NCBI RefSeq assembly: GCF_000619925.1
Contig: NZ_JHVB01000007.1
Span: 1-64,000, forward strand
Direction: 5' to 3'
Source: Treponema sp. C6A8
Lineage (GTDB): Bacteria; Spirochaetota; Spirochaetia; Treponematales; Treponemataceae
DNA length: 64,000 nucleotides
In this document: in pieces, positions 7,154 through 15,128 of the stretch
How positions within the stretch are numbered: position 1 is the first letter of the stretch
Layout: every line of letters begins with the position of its first letter
Program-made: the position numbers and the translations under genes
Notes under the pieces: model-generated
Seen by the model: only the letters and a program-made list of their open reading frames with translations
Told to the model about the DNA's origin: nothing
The model's database searches: none

Positions 7154-7786
7154 TCACATCTTTTTTGCCAAAAGGTGAGAGAGTGTAGCAAACAAAATGA
7201 TAATAGAAATATAATCGAGTGCAAAAAGAATGTAGCCGCGTTCCAGGTCGAAGAAGAAAAACTGCTGCTGGAGAATAAGATATTTCCAGACTCCGCGGGT
7301 GATAAAAGCATAAATGCCGTAAGCGCAGATCAGGGCAATAATAATACGCGGAATGATTTTTGCCGTAGCATTCTGAAAGAGCCGCCCCACATGCAGTCCG
7401 ATGTGCAGCGACATAAACAGATAATACCAGTGGCTGGCAAGTAGATGCGCAATGCGGGCAAAGCCCAGTCCGCCCTGAATATTCAAAAATGTAAAAATGT
7501 GATTTGAAAGAATAATTCCGCTTATCATCAAAAAGATTGTACAAATCAAAATGCAGCAATTGATAATAGTCTGCATTACGCGGTAGGGGTTGTATTTACC
7601 GCGAAAGATAGCAGAGTACCAGCGACGGTTTAGCGCGATGTGAAGGCCCCATAAGACAAAAAGACCCACGCCTAAGATTTCGTGAACAAGGTCTGCCGGG
7701 AACAAATAGTTTCCGCCCATGAGGATGATTGAGAGGATTGTCATTGTAATGTCGATAGTCATTCTTAAGCGCTGGGGTCTTGTCAT
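7154..7786 (-). CDS. DUF4405 integral membrane protein
   Basis: A 210-residue protein with about five hydrophobic segments and several membrane histidines: VHEILGVGLFVLWGLHIALN, FARIAHLLASHWYYLFMSLHIGLH. This is the DUF4405 pattern, related in layout to cytochrome b561 or ferric-reductase-like heme membrane proteins. The paired histidines could bind heme; this is inference. It is followed 10 bases downstream by no gene, but 10 bases upstream of its start lies the stop of a flavodoxin gene on the same strand. A flavodoxin plus a possible heme membrane protein would make a small envelope redox unit. Confidence 0.8.
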   Translation of the reverse strand: MTRPQRLRMTIDITMTILSIILMGGNYLFPADLVHEILGVGLFVLWGLHIALNRRWYSAIFRGKYNPYRVMQTIINCCILICTIFLMISGIILSNHIFTFLNIQGGLGFARIAHLLASHWYYLFMSLHIGLHVGRLFQNATAKIIPRIIIALICAYGIYAFITRGVWKYLILQQQFFFFDLERGYILFALDYISIIILFATLSHLLAKKM

Positions 7787-7796
7787 TATTCTGCTC

Positions 7797-8324
7797 CTAT
7801 TTCAACAAACCTTCAATATACTTCTTAACGTCTGCGCCACTGCCTCGGGTAAAATCTTTGCCGCCCTTAAAGTCTGCGCCCTTCGCAAACTTAGACAAAT
7901 CTTTGCCGCTGCGACCAAGACTGCTGCCACCACTGGTACAAAGAGTAATCATTTTTTTGCCCGACCAGTTCTGGCTTTCTACAAAGGTGTAAACAATTTT
8001 TGGGGCATAAGCCCACCAGATAGGGTAACAAACCACAACTGTGTCGTAGCCTGAGATATCGAGTTTATTTGCAATTGCAGGACGGCTTTTTGGGTCGTTG
8101 CATTCAATTGAAGAAAGTGATTTTTTGTCATGCCAGTCTAAGTCAGCGTCGGTATATTTATGCACCGGCTGGATTTCAAAAATATCAGCTCCCATTTCTT
8201 TAGCGGCATTCTTTGCCATGCGTTCTGTTGTTCCTGTGGCGCTGAAGTAAACGAATGCTGTCTTTGCAAATGCACCTGTCATAATAAAGCCTCCGAGTAA
8301 AAGTGTAAGAATAAGTTTTTTCAT
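7797..8324 (-). CDS. exported flavodoxin-like protein
   Basis: Residues 1-20 form a Sec signal peptide (MKK, hydrophobic core, then TGAFA before KTAFVYF). The mature part is a 155-residue flavodoxin. The FMN phosphate loop is FSATGTTERMAKNAA, the second loop YPIWWAYAPKIVYTF and the third TLCTSGGSSLGRSG, which is the flavodoxin_4 pattern. It should bind FMN and carry electrons, unusually in the periplasm. The next gene downstream encodes a DUF4405 membrane protein and the upstream gene a cyclophilin-like lipoprotein. This trio recurs around flavodoxins in anaerobes and suggests a redox role at the envelope. Confidence 0.85.
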   Translation of the reverse strand: MKKLILTLLLGGFIMTGAFAKTAFVYFSATGTTERMAKNAAKEMGADIFEIQPVHKYTDADLDWHDKKSLSSIECNDPKSRPAIANKLDISGYDTVVVCYPIWWAYAPKIVYTFVESQNWSGKKMITLCTSGGSSLGRSGKDLSKFAKGADFKGGKDFTRGSGADVKKYIEGLLK

Positions 8325-8351
8325 AAAAGTTTCCTCCTGATTTATGATTTG

Positions 8352-8473
8352 GCGTTCCCCTCAGTTCATTCGCTATGCTCATTCACTTCGGTTCGCTATG
8401 TCCGCCCTTCGCTAACGCTCACCGTCCTCGGCTGAAACAAGTTCAGCCTGCGGTCGGCAAGGGGCTCCCAGCG
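8352..8473. repeat. GC-rich multi-hairpin element
   Basis: About 120 bases packed with short inverted repeats (for example CTTCGGTTCG, GCTGAAACAAGTTCAGC and GCCTGCGGTCGGC) between two co-oriented genes. Its composition is clearly above the genome average and it shares words such as GCTAACGC with the element at 59979-60064. It has no open frame of note. Confidence 0.5.
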
Positions 8474-8950
8474 CTAACGCAATATTTCAAATACAGCAGT
8501 CACGTCGCCTTTTCCAAGAATCTTCTTGAGCTCAGCTTGTGTTACGCCATCCACCTTACCAAGCCGGGTAAAGTTCCAGCTGTTAGTGTCGTAGTAAATT
8601 GTAATCTGATTTCCCTGATACAAAATGATGTCGCCGGCAGCGGTTGTAATCTGTTTATCATTCCGTGGAAGACTTGTACCAAGGGAGCCGACTTTTTCAA
8701 AGCTGCCGTAGTCGGTCATTTTGATTGTGACAGGGCCTTTTTCCAGCAACTCGTAAAACGCCATGGCAGAAGAATTGTCGGCCAGTGTGGCGGCGAGCGT
8801 GTGGCTGCCACTGTCGCTTGTAATTTGAATCGAGATTTTCATATCAGAAAGTTCTCCTTTGTTTGATGCCTTTGTTTCCTTGCTTCCATTTGCGCAGGCG
8901 ATTGATGTAAAAAGAAGTATTGTTAGTATATATGAAATTAATTTTCTCAT
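8474..8950 (-). CDS. cyclophilin-like fold lipoprotein
   Basis: The N-terminus MRKLISYILTILLFTSIAC is a lipoprotein signal with C19 as the lipidated residue. The mature domain (about residues 38-158) matches the cyclophilin-like family found with flavodoxins: KISIQITSDSGSHTLAATL, ALADNSSAMAFYELLEKGPV, YGSFEKVGSLGTSLPRND, and GDIILYQGNQITIYYDTNSWNFTRLGK. Despite the fold, these proteins lack the classical prolyl isomerase residues, and their function is not established. It would sit on the periplasmic membrane face near the exported flavodoxin encoded downstream. Confidence 0.85.
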   Translation of the reverse strand: MRKLISYILTILLFTSIACANGSKETKASNKGELSDMKISIQITSDSGSHTLAATLADNSSAMAFYELLEKGPVTIKMTDYGSFEKVGSLGTSLPRNDKQITTAAGDIILYQGNQITIYYDTNSWNFTRLGKVDGVTQAELKKILGKGDVTAVFEILR

Positions 8951-8951
8951 T

Positions 8952-9066
8952 ATAACTCCTTGGGGCGTTGTAACCGAGTTTGCTACGCAAACATCGCAGG
9001 TGGTGTCCCCCGCTGGGTGGGGTAGGACGCAACGAAGTGCGGCCGTAGGGCGGGGCTCCGCCCTCC
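8952..9066. repeat. GC-rich multi-hairpin element
   Basis: A second dense run of small palindromes (GTTTGCTACGCAAAC around 8979-8993, GGGCGGGGCTCCGCCC at 9048-9063) between two minus-strand genes. The final hairpin touches the end of the hydrolase gene and may act as its terminator on the minus strand. No coding potential was seen. Confidence 0.5.
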
Positions 9067-10068
9067 TTACTTCAAATACTTTTCAAAAAACTCTGCAAGC
9101 TTATCAAAAGGAATTGCATTGTTTTTTCCGCCATCATATAAATCGGTGTGACTTGCGCCAGGAATAATTACCAGCTCCTTGTTACTGCCGGTAAGTTTCT
9201 TAAAGGCATCTTCACCAAAATAACGTGAGTGGGCTTTTTCGCCATGAAGAACCATAACGGCACTCTGGATTTCTTCTGCATAGGCAAGAAGCTTTGTGTT
9301 CAAAAGGGAAGTGGAAGCAGTTACATTCCAGCCACCATTCGAATTCAGACTTCGCTCGTGATAACCTCGTGGAGTTTTGTAATAGTCATAATAATCCTTT
9401 ACAAAATATGGAGCATCTTCCGGCAGAGGATCTACAACTCCGCCACCAAGCTTATAAGTACCGCCAGCCTGCACTGCCTTAAAATCTTCAATGCGCTGAG
9501 CCATAAGAGCCTTGCGGGCTTCGTGCCTGGCTTCTGCATTATTTGCGCTGTCAAAATATCCGTTGGCTGTAACACGGCTCATATCGTACATTGTGCTTGC
9601 AACAGTTGCCTTAATTCGTGTGTCGATTGCTGCTGTGTTAAGAGCCATTCCACCCCAGCCGCAGATTCCTATGATGCCGATTTTTTCTGGGTCAATGTTG
9701 TCGCGGGTTGAAAGAAAATCTACGGCTGCCATAAAATCTTCGGTGTTGATGTCGGGACTGTTCATGTAGCGGGGCTCTCCGCCAGATTCTCCTGTGTAGC
9801 TTGGATCAAAGGCCAGGGCTATGTAACCGCGGGAAGCCATCTGATTTGCATAAAAGCCAGAAGACTGTTCTTTTACTGCTCCAAAAGGTCCTGAGATTGC
9901 GAGGACCGCATTTCCTGCAGATGCTACATTCTCTGGGCTGTAGAGGTCTCCTGCCAGTTCAATCCCAAAATGATTGCGGAAGGATACGGTTGTTCGTTTT
10001 ACTCCTGGAGCTAATTCAAAGGTGTAATGTTCATTTGTTCTGTCTATTTTTGCAAGATTTGGATTCAT
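9067..10068 (-). CDS. alpha/beta hydrolase, dienelactone-hydrolase-like
   Basis: A 333-residue cytosolic alpha/beta hydrolase. The nucleophile elbow reads GIIGICGWGG, with cysteine in the nucleophile position as in dienelactone hydrolases. Candidate acid and histidine residues follow in VMVLHGEKAHSRYFG and PGASHTDLYD. The start at 10068 is chosen because AGGAGAAT precedes it; a longer frame to 10143 would run through the operator region. It is transcribed divergently from a TetR regulator whose palindromes occupy the gap, so the hydrolase is likely induced by a small molecule that also may be its substrate. The substrate is unknown. Confidence 0.85.
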   Translation of the reverse strand: MNPNLAKIDRTNEHYTFELAPGVKRTTVSFRNHFGIELAGDLYSPENVASAGNAVLAISGPFGAVKEQSSGFYANQMASRGYIALAFDPSYTGESGGEPRYMNSPDINTEDFMAAVDFLSTRDNIDPEKIGIIGICGWGGMALNTAAIDTRIKATVASTMYDMSRVTANGYFDSANNAEARHEARKALMAQRIEDFKAVQAGGTYKLGGGVVDPLPEDAPYFVKDYYDYYKTPRGYHERSLNSNGGWNVTASTSLLNTKLLAYAEEIQSAVMVLHGEKAHSRYFGEDAFKKLTGSNKELVIIPGASHTDLYDGGKNNAIPFDKLAEFFEKYLK

Positions 10069-10100
10069 AATATTCTCCTTGTGTTTTAGTAACGTTGTGT

Positions 10101-10161
10101 CACTTATCTTAAGTGTATGGTATAATCGGTGACTTGTCAACACTAAAATACGATATTAGTG
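10101..10161. promoter_or_regulatory. divergent operator/promoter region (TetR-type)
   Basis: CACTTA-TCT-TAAGTG (10101-10115) is a perfect inverted repeat just upstream of a TATAAT (10121-10126) that could serve the TetR gene. A second inverted repeat, CACTAA-N9-TTAGTG, lies at 10141-10161. Both fall between the divergent hydrolase and TetR genes, where an autorepressing regulator would bind. Confidence 0.55.
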
Positions 10162-10211
10162 ACAAAAAGTTGCTTATTGCAAAAGATATTTTACTGTGTT
10201 ATTCTTTAGCT

Positions 10212-10868
10212 ATGGCAGATTTAAACAGAAAAGCAGTGTTCATCCGCGCAAGAAGCGACGAACACAAAGAAGAAAGACTTTCTCAAATAAAAGAGGCAAC
10301 TGCAGAACTCTTTGCAACTTGCCCTTACTCTGAAATTACCCTTACTACTATAGCTGAAAAACTTGGCTGGTCACGAGCCAACCTCTATAAATACGTTACG
10401 ACAAAAGAAGAAATCTTTCTGGAAATCTCTGCAGAAAAAATGGCAGCCTACTATAACTCCCTGCTTTCGGCTTTTCCTGAAGGTAACAATTTTACGCCAG
10501 ATGTTATTACCGAAGTATGGGCCGGGATTGTAAATGCTAATCAGGATTATATGCGCTATGTTTCCTATCTTAACCCTGTTATTGAAACAAATGTTACGGT
10601 AGAACGGCTTGCGGTTTTCAAAAAGAAATATTACGACTTGGCCTATTCCTTCCGTGACAGACTTGCACAGATGCTCGGCACAACGCAGGATGCGGCCTAC
10701 AAAATCCAGCTGGATGTATTATTTTATGCTTCGTCAAATGCAGTCTGCTGTTACAAAAATCCTCTGGTGCAGGAAGCTCTCAAACAAATCAATATAACTC
10801 CGCCGCCAATGGATTTTTACAAGGACATGAAGGACTTTCTTAAAATGCGTCTGGCATGGAAAGAATAA
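10212..10868 (+). CDS. TetR family transcriptional regulator
   Basis: A 218-residue regulator. The N-terminal helix-turn-helix is ITLTTIAEKLGWSRANLYKY, followed by VTTKEEIFLEI, the standard TetR sequence. The C-terminal helical ligand domain starts near residue 80. The ATG at 10212 is preferred over the upstream in-frame ATG at 10113, because it gives the usual short N-terminal arm and keeps the operator and -10 box outside the gene. It faces the alpha/beta hydrolase and probably represses it and itself. The inducer is unknown. Confidence 0.85.
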   Translation: MADLNRKAVFIRARSDEHKEERLSQIKEATAELFATCPYSEITLTTIAEKLGWSRANLYKYVTTKEEIFLEISAEKMAAYYNSLLSAFPEGNNFTPDVITEVWAGIVNANQDYMRYVSYLNPVIETNVTVERLAVFKKKYYDLAYSFRDRLAQMLGTTQDAAYKIQLDVLFYASSNAVCCYKNPLVQEALKQINITPPPMDFYKDMKDFLKMRLAWKE

Positions 10869-10883
10869 GAAGAAAGAGGATTA

Positions 10884-10946
10884 TGACAAAGAAAATTGTT
10901 GTAGTGAATGCAAGTCCAAGAAAGGGCTGGAATACTGATACTCTTC
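10884..10946 (+). pseudogene. N-terminal remnant of an NADPH-dependent FMN reductase
   Basis: Starting 15 bases after the TetR stop, with an AGAGG ribosome site, 21 residues read MTKKIVVVNASPRKGWNTDT. This is the beginning of flavodoxin-fold iron-sulfur flavoproteins/FMN reductases (NASPRKxxNT is the FMN phosphate loop). Homology ends abruptly at about 10946, where the sequence becomes the antisense of another broken gene. Confidence 0.65.
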
Positions 10947-11063
10947 CATGTCTTCTTTTGAGTTTTCAGCGGCAAAGGTTTCTTCAAAAGTTTTCGCCCC
11001 GATTTCTGAAAGAAAAGCAACATCTTTTTCGCTGCATTGTTTGAATATGATTTCTTTTGACAT
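10938..11063 (-). pseudogene. N-terminal remnant of a GNAT acetyltransferase
   Basis: The first about 42 residues, beginning MSKEIIFKQCSEKDVAFLSE and continuing GAKTFEETFAAENSKEDM, match the N-terminus of spermidine-type GNAT acetyltransferases. The acetyl-CoA site is missing: the sequence changes at about 10940 where it meets the FMN-reductase fragment head to head. It starts 8 bases after the stop of the EamA gene and was probably the second gene of that operon. A deletion that joined two truncated genes explains both remnants. Confidence 0.65.
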
Positions 11064-11071
11064 AATTTTTC

Positions 11072-11494
11072 CTATTTGTTTATAAAATAAAGTCCCACAA
11101 GGCAGATTGCGACACCTAGAACCTTACTCCAGGTGATTGCTTCATGATAGCCGATAAGCCCCACAAAAATCAGGATGACTGCCAGCGCCGCGTTAGAAAC
11201 TATCGCCAGCGTACTGACTTTCCAGCCTGCTTTGTAAGCAAAGATGAAGCCCACTTCAAGACCAGTAATCACAATTCCAAGAACGATTGTGGCCCAGTTG
11301 GAGTGGGAAAACTCTTTGAGGATATTCCCGCCTTTTGTGGTGACAAAAAAGGCAGCTGCCGAAAAAAGTGTTGCCACAGCATAAGTGATTGTCATGCTGG
11401 CATAAGTGTTCATCTGCTCAGGGATTCCCTTTGCGCAAATCTGATAAAGTGTGTTTGAAAAAATAATGATTAAAAGCGGCCAGATGTAATTCAT
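11072..11494 (-). CDS. EamA/DMT-type small membrane transporter
   Basis: A 140-residue protein with four or five transmembrane segments and one EamA domain, half the size of classical two-domain DMT carriers. Landmarks are the opening NYIWPLLIIIFSNTLYQICAKGIP and the ending FVGLIGYHEAITWSKVLGVAICLVGLYF, where E-x-x-x-W-x-K-x-x-G-x-x-x-I-x-x-G is the DMT signature. It likely works as a dimer for metabolite or drug export. A promoter and a folded leader precede it, so expression is probably controlled at the RNA level. The next gene downstream is a broken acetyltransferase. Confidence 0.8.
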   Translation of the reverse strand: MNYIWPLLIIIFSNTLYQICAKGIPEQMNTYASMTITYAVATLFSAAAFFVTTKGGNILKEFSHSNWATIVLGIVITGLEVGFIFAYKAGWKVSTLAIVSNAALAVILIFVGLIGYHEAITWSKVLGVAICLVGLYFINK

Positions 11495-11632
11495 GGGCGA
11501 CTCCTTTGAGAAAGATTGCCCATCTTCAAAGACCTTACGATGTGGCTGAATGTTATAGGGATGAAAGATCCCGGCACATTCCTGCCCGGTGGCAGATAAG
11601 GGTATTATAGCGGAAAAAGGGTTGGATGTCAG
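11495..11632 (-). promoter_or_regulatory. promoter and structured leader of the EamA gene (candidate riboswitch)
   Basis: On the minus strand CTGACA (11632-11627), 17 bases and TATAAT (11609-11604) form a near-consensus promoter. The roughly 100-base leader folds as CTGCC/GGCAG, then GAATGT/ACATTC enclosing GGGAT/ATCCC, then CTTTGA/TCAAAG enclosing AGAT/ATCT. The last stem contains part of the Shine-Dalgarno AAAGGAG (11507-11501), so it could block translation. I could not assign a known riboswitch class. Confidence 0.6.
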
Positions 11633-11638
11633 TCAGGT

Positions 11639-12235
11639 TTAGTTTTTAATGATAGCCAGGGCGCAAGGCATTCTGCCGTCAACAACTTCATAAGTGACAT
11701 TAGAATATCCCATATCTGCAAAGAACTGTTTGTAAGATTCAAAATCGAACTGGCGTTTGAAGTTTGCGCTCAGAAGCTCAATGAACTTTACGGCAGCAGT
11801 ACCACTTCCTTTTGACATGTTGATGTATGTCGGGATGATAATTGTTCCGCCCGGTTTTGTGACGCGCTTGAGTTCTGCAAGAGCTTTTTCCGGTTCTGGA
11901 AGAAGGTGAATAACGTTTCCTGCAACGACTTTATCAAAAGATGCATCTGTAAACTCAAGTTTTGTGATGTCAGCCTTCAGGAAAGTTACATTTTTGAAAT
12001 GTCGGCACTTTTTTGAAGCCTGTTTGAGCATTCCTTCTGCAAAATCAGTTGCAATGAGATTTTTGCATTTTTCTACTATATATATGCTGATTGCGCCGGT
12101 TCCGCAGGCACATTCCAGTACTTCGTCCTCAGAGTTTATATATTTGGCGACTTTCTTTCCAGTGCCGGTGTAGACCTTTTTGTTGTAAATGTTTTCAAAT
12201 AAATCATATAAGCCAGATATTTTGTCCCAGAACAT
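11639..12235 (-). CDS. class I SAM-dependent methyltransferase
   Basis: A 198-residue Rossmann-fold methyltransferase. Motif I is VLECACGTGAIS (where the common D-x-G-x-G-x-G is replaced by E-C-A-C-G-T-G), motif II ATDFAEGML and motif post-I FLKADITKLEF. The motif IV region DKVVAGNVIHLLPEP and LKRVTKPGGTIIIPTYI complete a methyltransf_11/UbiE-like enzyme acting on a small molecule. Start at 12235 is preferred because GAGG stands 5 bases upstream. The gene is 35 bases downstream of the MBL hydrolase on the same strand. Substrate unknown. Confidence 0.85.
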   Translation of the reverse strand: MFWDKISGLYDLFENIYNKKVYTGTGKKVAKYINSEDEVLECACGTGAISIYIVEKCKNLIATDFAEGMLKQASKKCRHFKNVTFLKADITKLEFTDASFDKVVAGNVIHLLPEPEKALAELKRVTKPGGTIIIPTYINMSKGSGTAAVKFIELLSANFKRQFDFESYKQFFADMGYSNVTYEVVDGRMPCALAIIKN

Positions 12236-12271
12236 GTGATACCTCATATTAGAAATATTAACCGGGTGATA

Positions 12272-13429
12272 TTAAATACCCATACTGCAATCTATACCCT
12301 GAAGCAGGTAAACAAACGCAGGAATGAAAGTTAGGGCATTTATAATCAGCCACAGAATTTTTCCTTTTTTAAACCATTTATATATACTGACTCCAATAAG
12401 GATATATATAGGAATGACAATGAAACAGATTGGTGGAACAAAAAATAATAGAAGATATAATGGCATGAGAATCAAATAGGCAATAAACGATGAAATATTT
12501 CTAAGATAAATTAGCCCAATGATAAGACCTGCAAGTACAACTGCACCAAAACTTATTATTCTATCTTCTTCACTGATTCCAAGTTTGTCTGTATCAATAA
12601 TCTGAGAGCTGTTATTTGTCCATAATATTTTTACCTTAGGATTGGCAGTTTTCAGATTTGTTAGTGCATCACTTTCTTTTAAAACATATTCTTCGCTATT
12701 TGTGAATATAGCCATCTTAGGTTTAAAAATTTCAAGTGTTTCCGGAAGCCCAGAGTATCTGGTTCCATGGTGAGGAACCTTATATACATCAATCTTCTTG
12801 TTAATACTTTTTGCAGTTTTATAAAGTATTTTATCTGCTAAAGGATGAGGCTGAGGTAAATCATTACAGTCTCCACCAAAGAAAACTGTATGTCCGTCTA
12901 TCTCCAGAAATGTGGCAAGACTGTTTGTATTTTCACTGAACATTATTTTGTGATAAGTTTCAGGGGTTGACTCATCTTCATAAATTTTACGGATAACATT
13001 TTCTGTATTATAAAGACGAATGACAGCTTCTCCAAAATTAATTGTTTCAACACCTTCTACAGAAACGTATTTGTTTTTTTCTTCAAGCTCTGCTTTTAAT
13101 TTCTGGTATTTTTCCATTTCAGAATGGCGATATTCATCATCTGCAGGAGTTCCCCAGGCGGTTGTACAATCCAGACCGGAGTATTCTTTCAAGTAAACCT
13201 TTTCAACATCAAAAGTTTCTGTCAGTTTTGAAATACAACCGTAATGATCTCTGTGAAAATGAGTGTTAAGAATGAACTTTATTTTTACAGGTGCAGGAAA
13301 ATTAGAGTTAATATATTCGCAAATCTGCTCAAATTGTTCTTCAAAACCTGTATCAATAAAGGCTATTTCTTCTTTATTTTGAAGAATGATAATATCACTC
13401 CATTCGGTCTTTAAAAAATGGATTTTCAT
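12272..13429 (-). CDS. MBL-fold metallo-hydrolase with C-terminal membrane segments
   Basis: Residues 1-290 form a metallo-beta-lactamase fold: FIDTGFEEQ, the zinc motif THFHRDHYG (H57, H59, D61, H62), VFFGGDCNDLP and KVPHHGTRYSG. These match the ComEC-type/competence-like MBL group. From about residue 290 four hydrophobic segments follow, which would anchor the enzyme with the catalytic domain on the cytoplasmic side. Fusion of a soluble ComEC-like hydrolase to a short membrane tail is unusual, since ComEC carries its channel on the N-terminal side. The role is unknown; nuclease or signalling nucleotide hydrolysis are options. Confidence 0.8.
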   Translation of the reverse strand: MKIHFLKTEWSDIIILQNKEEIAFIDTGFEEQFEQICEYINSNFPAPVKIKFILNTHFHRDHYGCISKLTETFDVEKVYLKEYSGLDCTTAWGTPADDEYRHSEMEKYQKLKAELEEKNKYVSVEGVETINFGEAVIRLYNTENVIRKIYEDESTPETYHKIMFSENTNSLATFLEIDGHTVFFGGDCNDLPQPHPLADKILYKTAKSINKKIDVYKVPHHGTRYSGLPETLEIFKPKMAIFTNSEEYVLKESDALTNLKTANPKVKILWTNNSSQIIDTDKLGISEEDRIISFGAVVLAGLIIGLIYLRNISSFIAYLILMPLYLLLFFVPPICFIVIPIYILIGVSIYKWFKKGKILWLIINALTFIPAFVYLLQGIDCSMGI

Positions 13430-13532
13430 ATTCGCATTATATCATATATTGTATAATCTGTTTGACTCAATTGCCGGCGGTCTTTCCAAAGAAATAATTG
13501 ATTTTTTCTAATTCTCTTCATAATATTGCGGT

Positions 13533-14858
13533 ATGAGACTTAAAGGCTTTTACTCGTCGCTGGTAGCAATCGCAATCCCAATTTCTCTTCAGGCTCTTTT
13601 GCAGAACTTTGTAAACATGCTCGACACTGTTATGATCGGGCGGCTTGGAAGTGTTGAAATTGCAGCAGTGGGCCTGGGCAATCAAATCTTTTTTATCCTC
13701 ACTATGATTCTTTTTGGAATCACTTCTGGTGGCGGAGTTTTTATCGCTCAGTTCTGGGGAAAGAAAGATATTAACGGAATCAGAAAGTCTTTAGGTTTGA
13801 TGACCTTGATAGCGCTCTTTGCCGCTTTTGTTTTTACTATTCTTGGTATTTTTCTTCCATATAAATTGATTGGAATTTATTCACCGGATCCTGCGGTTGT
13901 AAAAGTTGGCGGCGAGTACCTGCGATTGGCCTGTCTGTCTTACATTCCTACGGCAATCAGTTTTTCAATTACGCTGGCAATGAGAAGCACGGAGCGTGTA
14001 AAACTCCCGCTTGTTTGTACTTCGGTTTCCCTGTTTACAAACGCAGGCGCAAATTATCTTTTGATTTTTATTGCCCGCCTGGGGGTAAAGGGAGCCGCAC
14101 TCGCAACAGTTTTTGCCCGTCTTGTTGAACTTATAATTCTTGTAAGCTGGTCTTATTCTCATAAATATGAAATCAGCGGTAAGCTTCGTGAACTTTTAAG
14201 CTTTGACTGGTCTTTTATCTTCAAATATATAAAGATTGCCTTCCCTGTTATCATCAATGAAAGCTTCTGGGGACTTGGAACCTCTGTTTATAACGGAATC
14301 TATGCTCGCGCAGGAACAGATGCTTTTACAGCCTACAGTATCACCAGCACTATCAGTCAGCTGACCTGGGTATTCTGTATGGGCTTTGGAAACGGAATGG
14401 GCGTCCTGATTGGAAAACGAATCGGCGAAAGAAAACTGGATGAAGCCCGTGCATATGCCCTGCGCTCAATGTGGTTTATGCCTTTGATTGGCGCAGTTGT
14501 CGGGCTCTTCTTGCTCCCGCTTTCAAAATTACTGCCATTCCTTTTCAATGTTGAACCACAAATAATTAAGATGGCAAGTCAGATTCTCATGCTTTTGATT
14601 TTGATTTATCCTTTCAATTCTTTCTGCATGGACTGGATTGTCGGTGTCTGCCGAGCCGGTGGAGATACTGTTTTTTCTGCGGCTGGAGAGCTGATTGTTT
14701 TATGGTGTGTTGCAATTCCTTTGGGATATGTAGCTGCTTTTGTGCTTCATCTTCCCGCTCCAATGATATTCTTATTCCTTTCAAGCGAATCAATTGTAAA
14801 GGCGATTATCGGAGTTATCAGAATTCTAAGCGGAAAGTGGCTGCACGAAGTTACTTGA
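13533..14858 (+). CDS. MATE family efflux transporter
   Basis: A 441-residue, twelve-segment MATE transporter, the second in the window and closer to DinF/VmrA-like sequences than the first. It opens SSLVAIAIPISLQALLQNFVNMLDTVMIGRLG, then SGGGVFIAQFWGKKDINGI, and in the second half NESFWGLGTSVYNGIYARAG and WVFCMGFGNGMGVLIG. It would extrude organic cations or metabolites at the inner membrane. It stands alone behind a short AT-rich upstream region, and a broken protein kinase gene follows 17 bases downstream. Confidence 0.92.
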   Translation: MRLKGFYSSLVAIAIPISLQALLQNFVNMLDTVMIGRLGSVEIAAVGLGNQIFFILTMILFGITSGGGVFIAQFWGKKDINGIRKSLGLMTLIALFAAFVFTILGIFLPYKLIGIYSPDPAVVKVGGEYLRLACLSYIPTAISFSITLAMRSTERVKLPLVCTSVSLFTNAGANYLLIFIARLGVKGAALATVFARLVELIILVSWSYSHKYEISGKLRELLSFDWSFIFKYIKIAFPVIINESFWGLGTSVYNGIYARAGTDAFTAYSITSTISQLTWVFCMGFGNGMGVLIGKRIGERKLDEARAYALRSMWFMPLIGAVVGLFLLPLSKLLPFLFNVEPQIIKMASQILMLLILIYPFNSFCMDWIVGVCRAGGDTVFSAAGELIVLWCVAIPLGYVAAFVLHLPAPMIFLFLSSESIVKAIIGVIRILSGKWLHEVT

Positions 14859-14875
14859 TTTAAGAAGGTGGAAAA

Positions 14876-15110
14876 ATGTTTCAGTGTAATGAAGAAGTTT
14901 CAGTAAATCAGAATACTTACAAAATCATAAAGCTTTTGGGACACGGGAAGGGCGGTTATTCATATCTTGCCCAGAAAGACGGTAAAAATTTTGTAGTCAA
15001 GCAGATTCATCACGAGCCCTGCAGCTATTATAGCTTTGGAAACAAAATTGAACTGGGGGATAAAATACTGGTCCAAAACCCCGGAATTCCTGGAATATAT
15101 CGCCAAGAAT
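14876..15110 (+). pseudogene. N-terminal remnant of a Ser/Thr protein kinase-like gene
   Basis: The first about 60 residues look like the N-lobe of a bacterial Hanks-type kinase: TYKIIKLLGHGKGGYSYLAQ is the glycine-rich loop and KNFVVKQIHHEP carries the ATP-binding lysine. After about residue 60 similarity stops and there is no catalytic loop or DFG motif. The frame ends on the antisense of the next gene. A ribosome site (GAAGGTGG) precedes it, so a short peptide may still be made. It is most likely a truncated kinase. Confidence 0.55.
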
Positions 15111-15128
15111 TCCTGAGTTTTTCTTATT

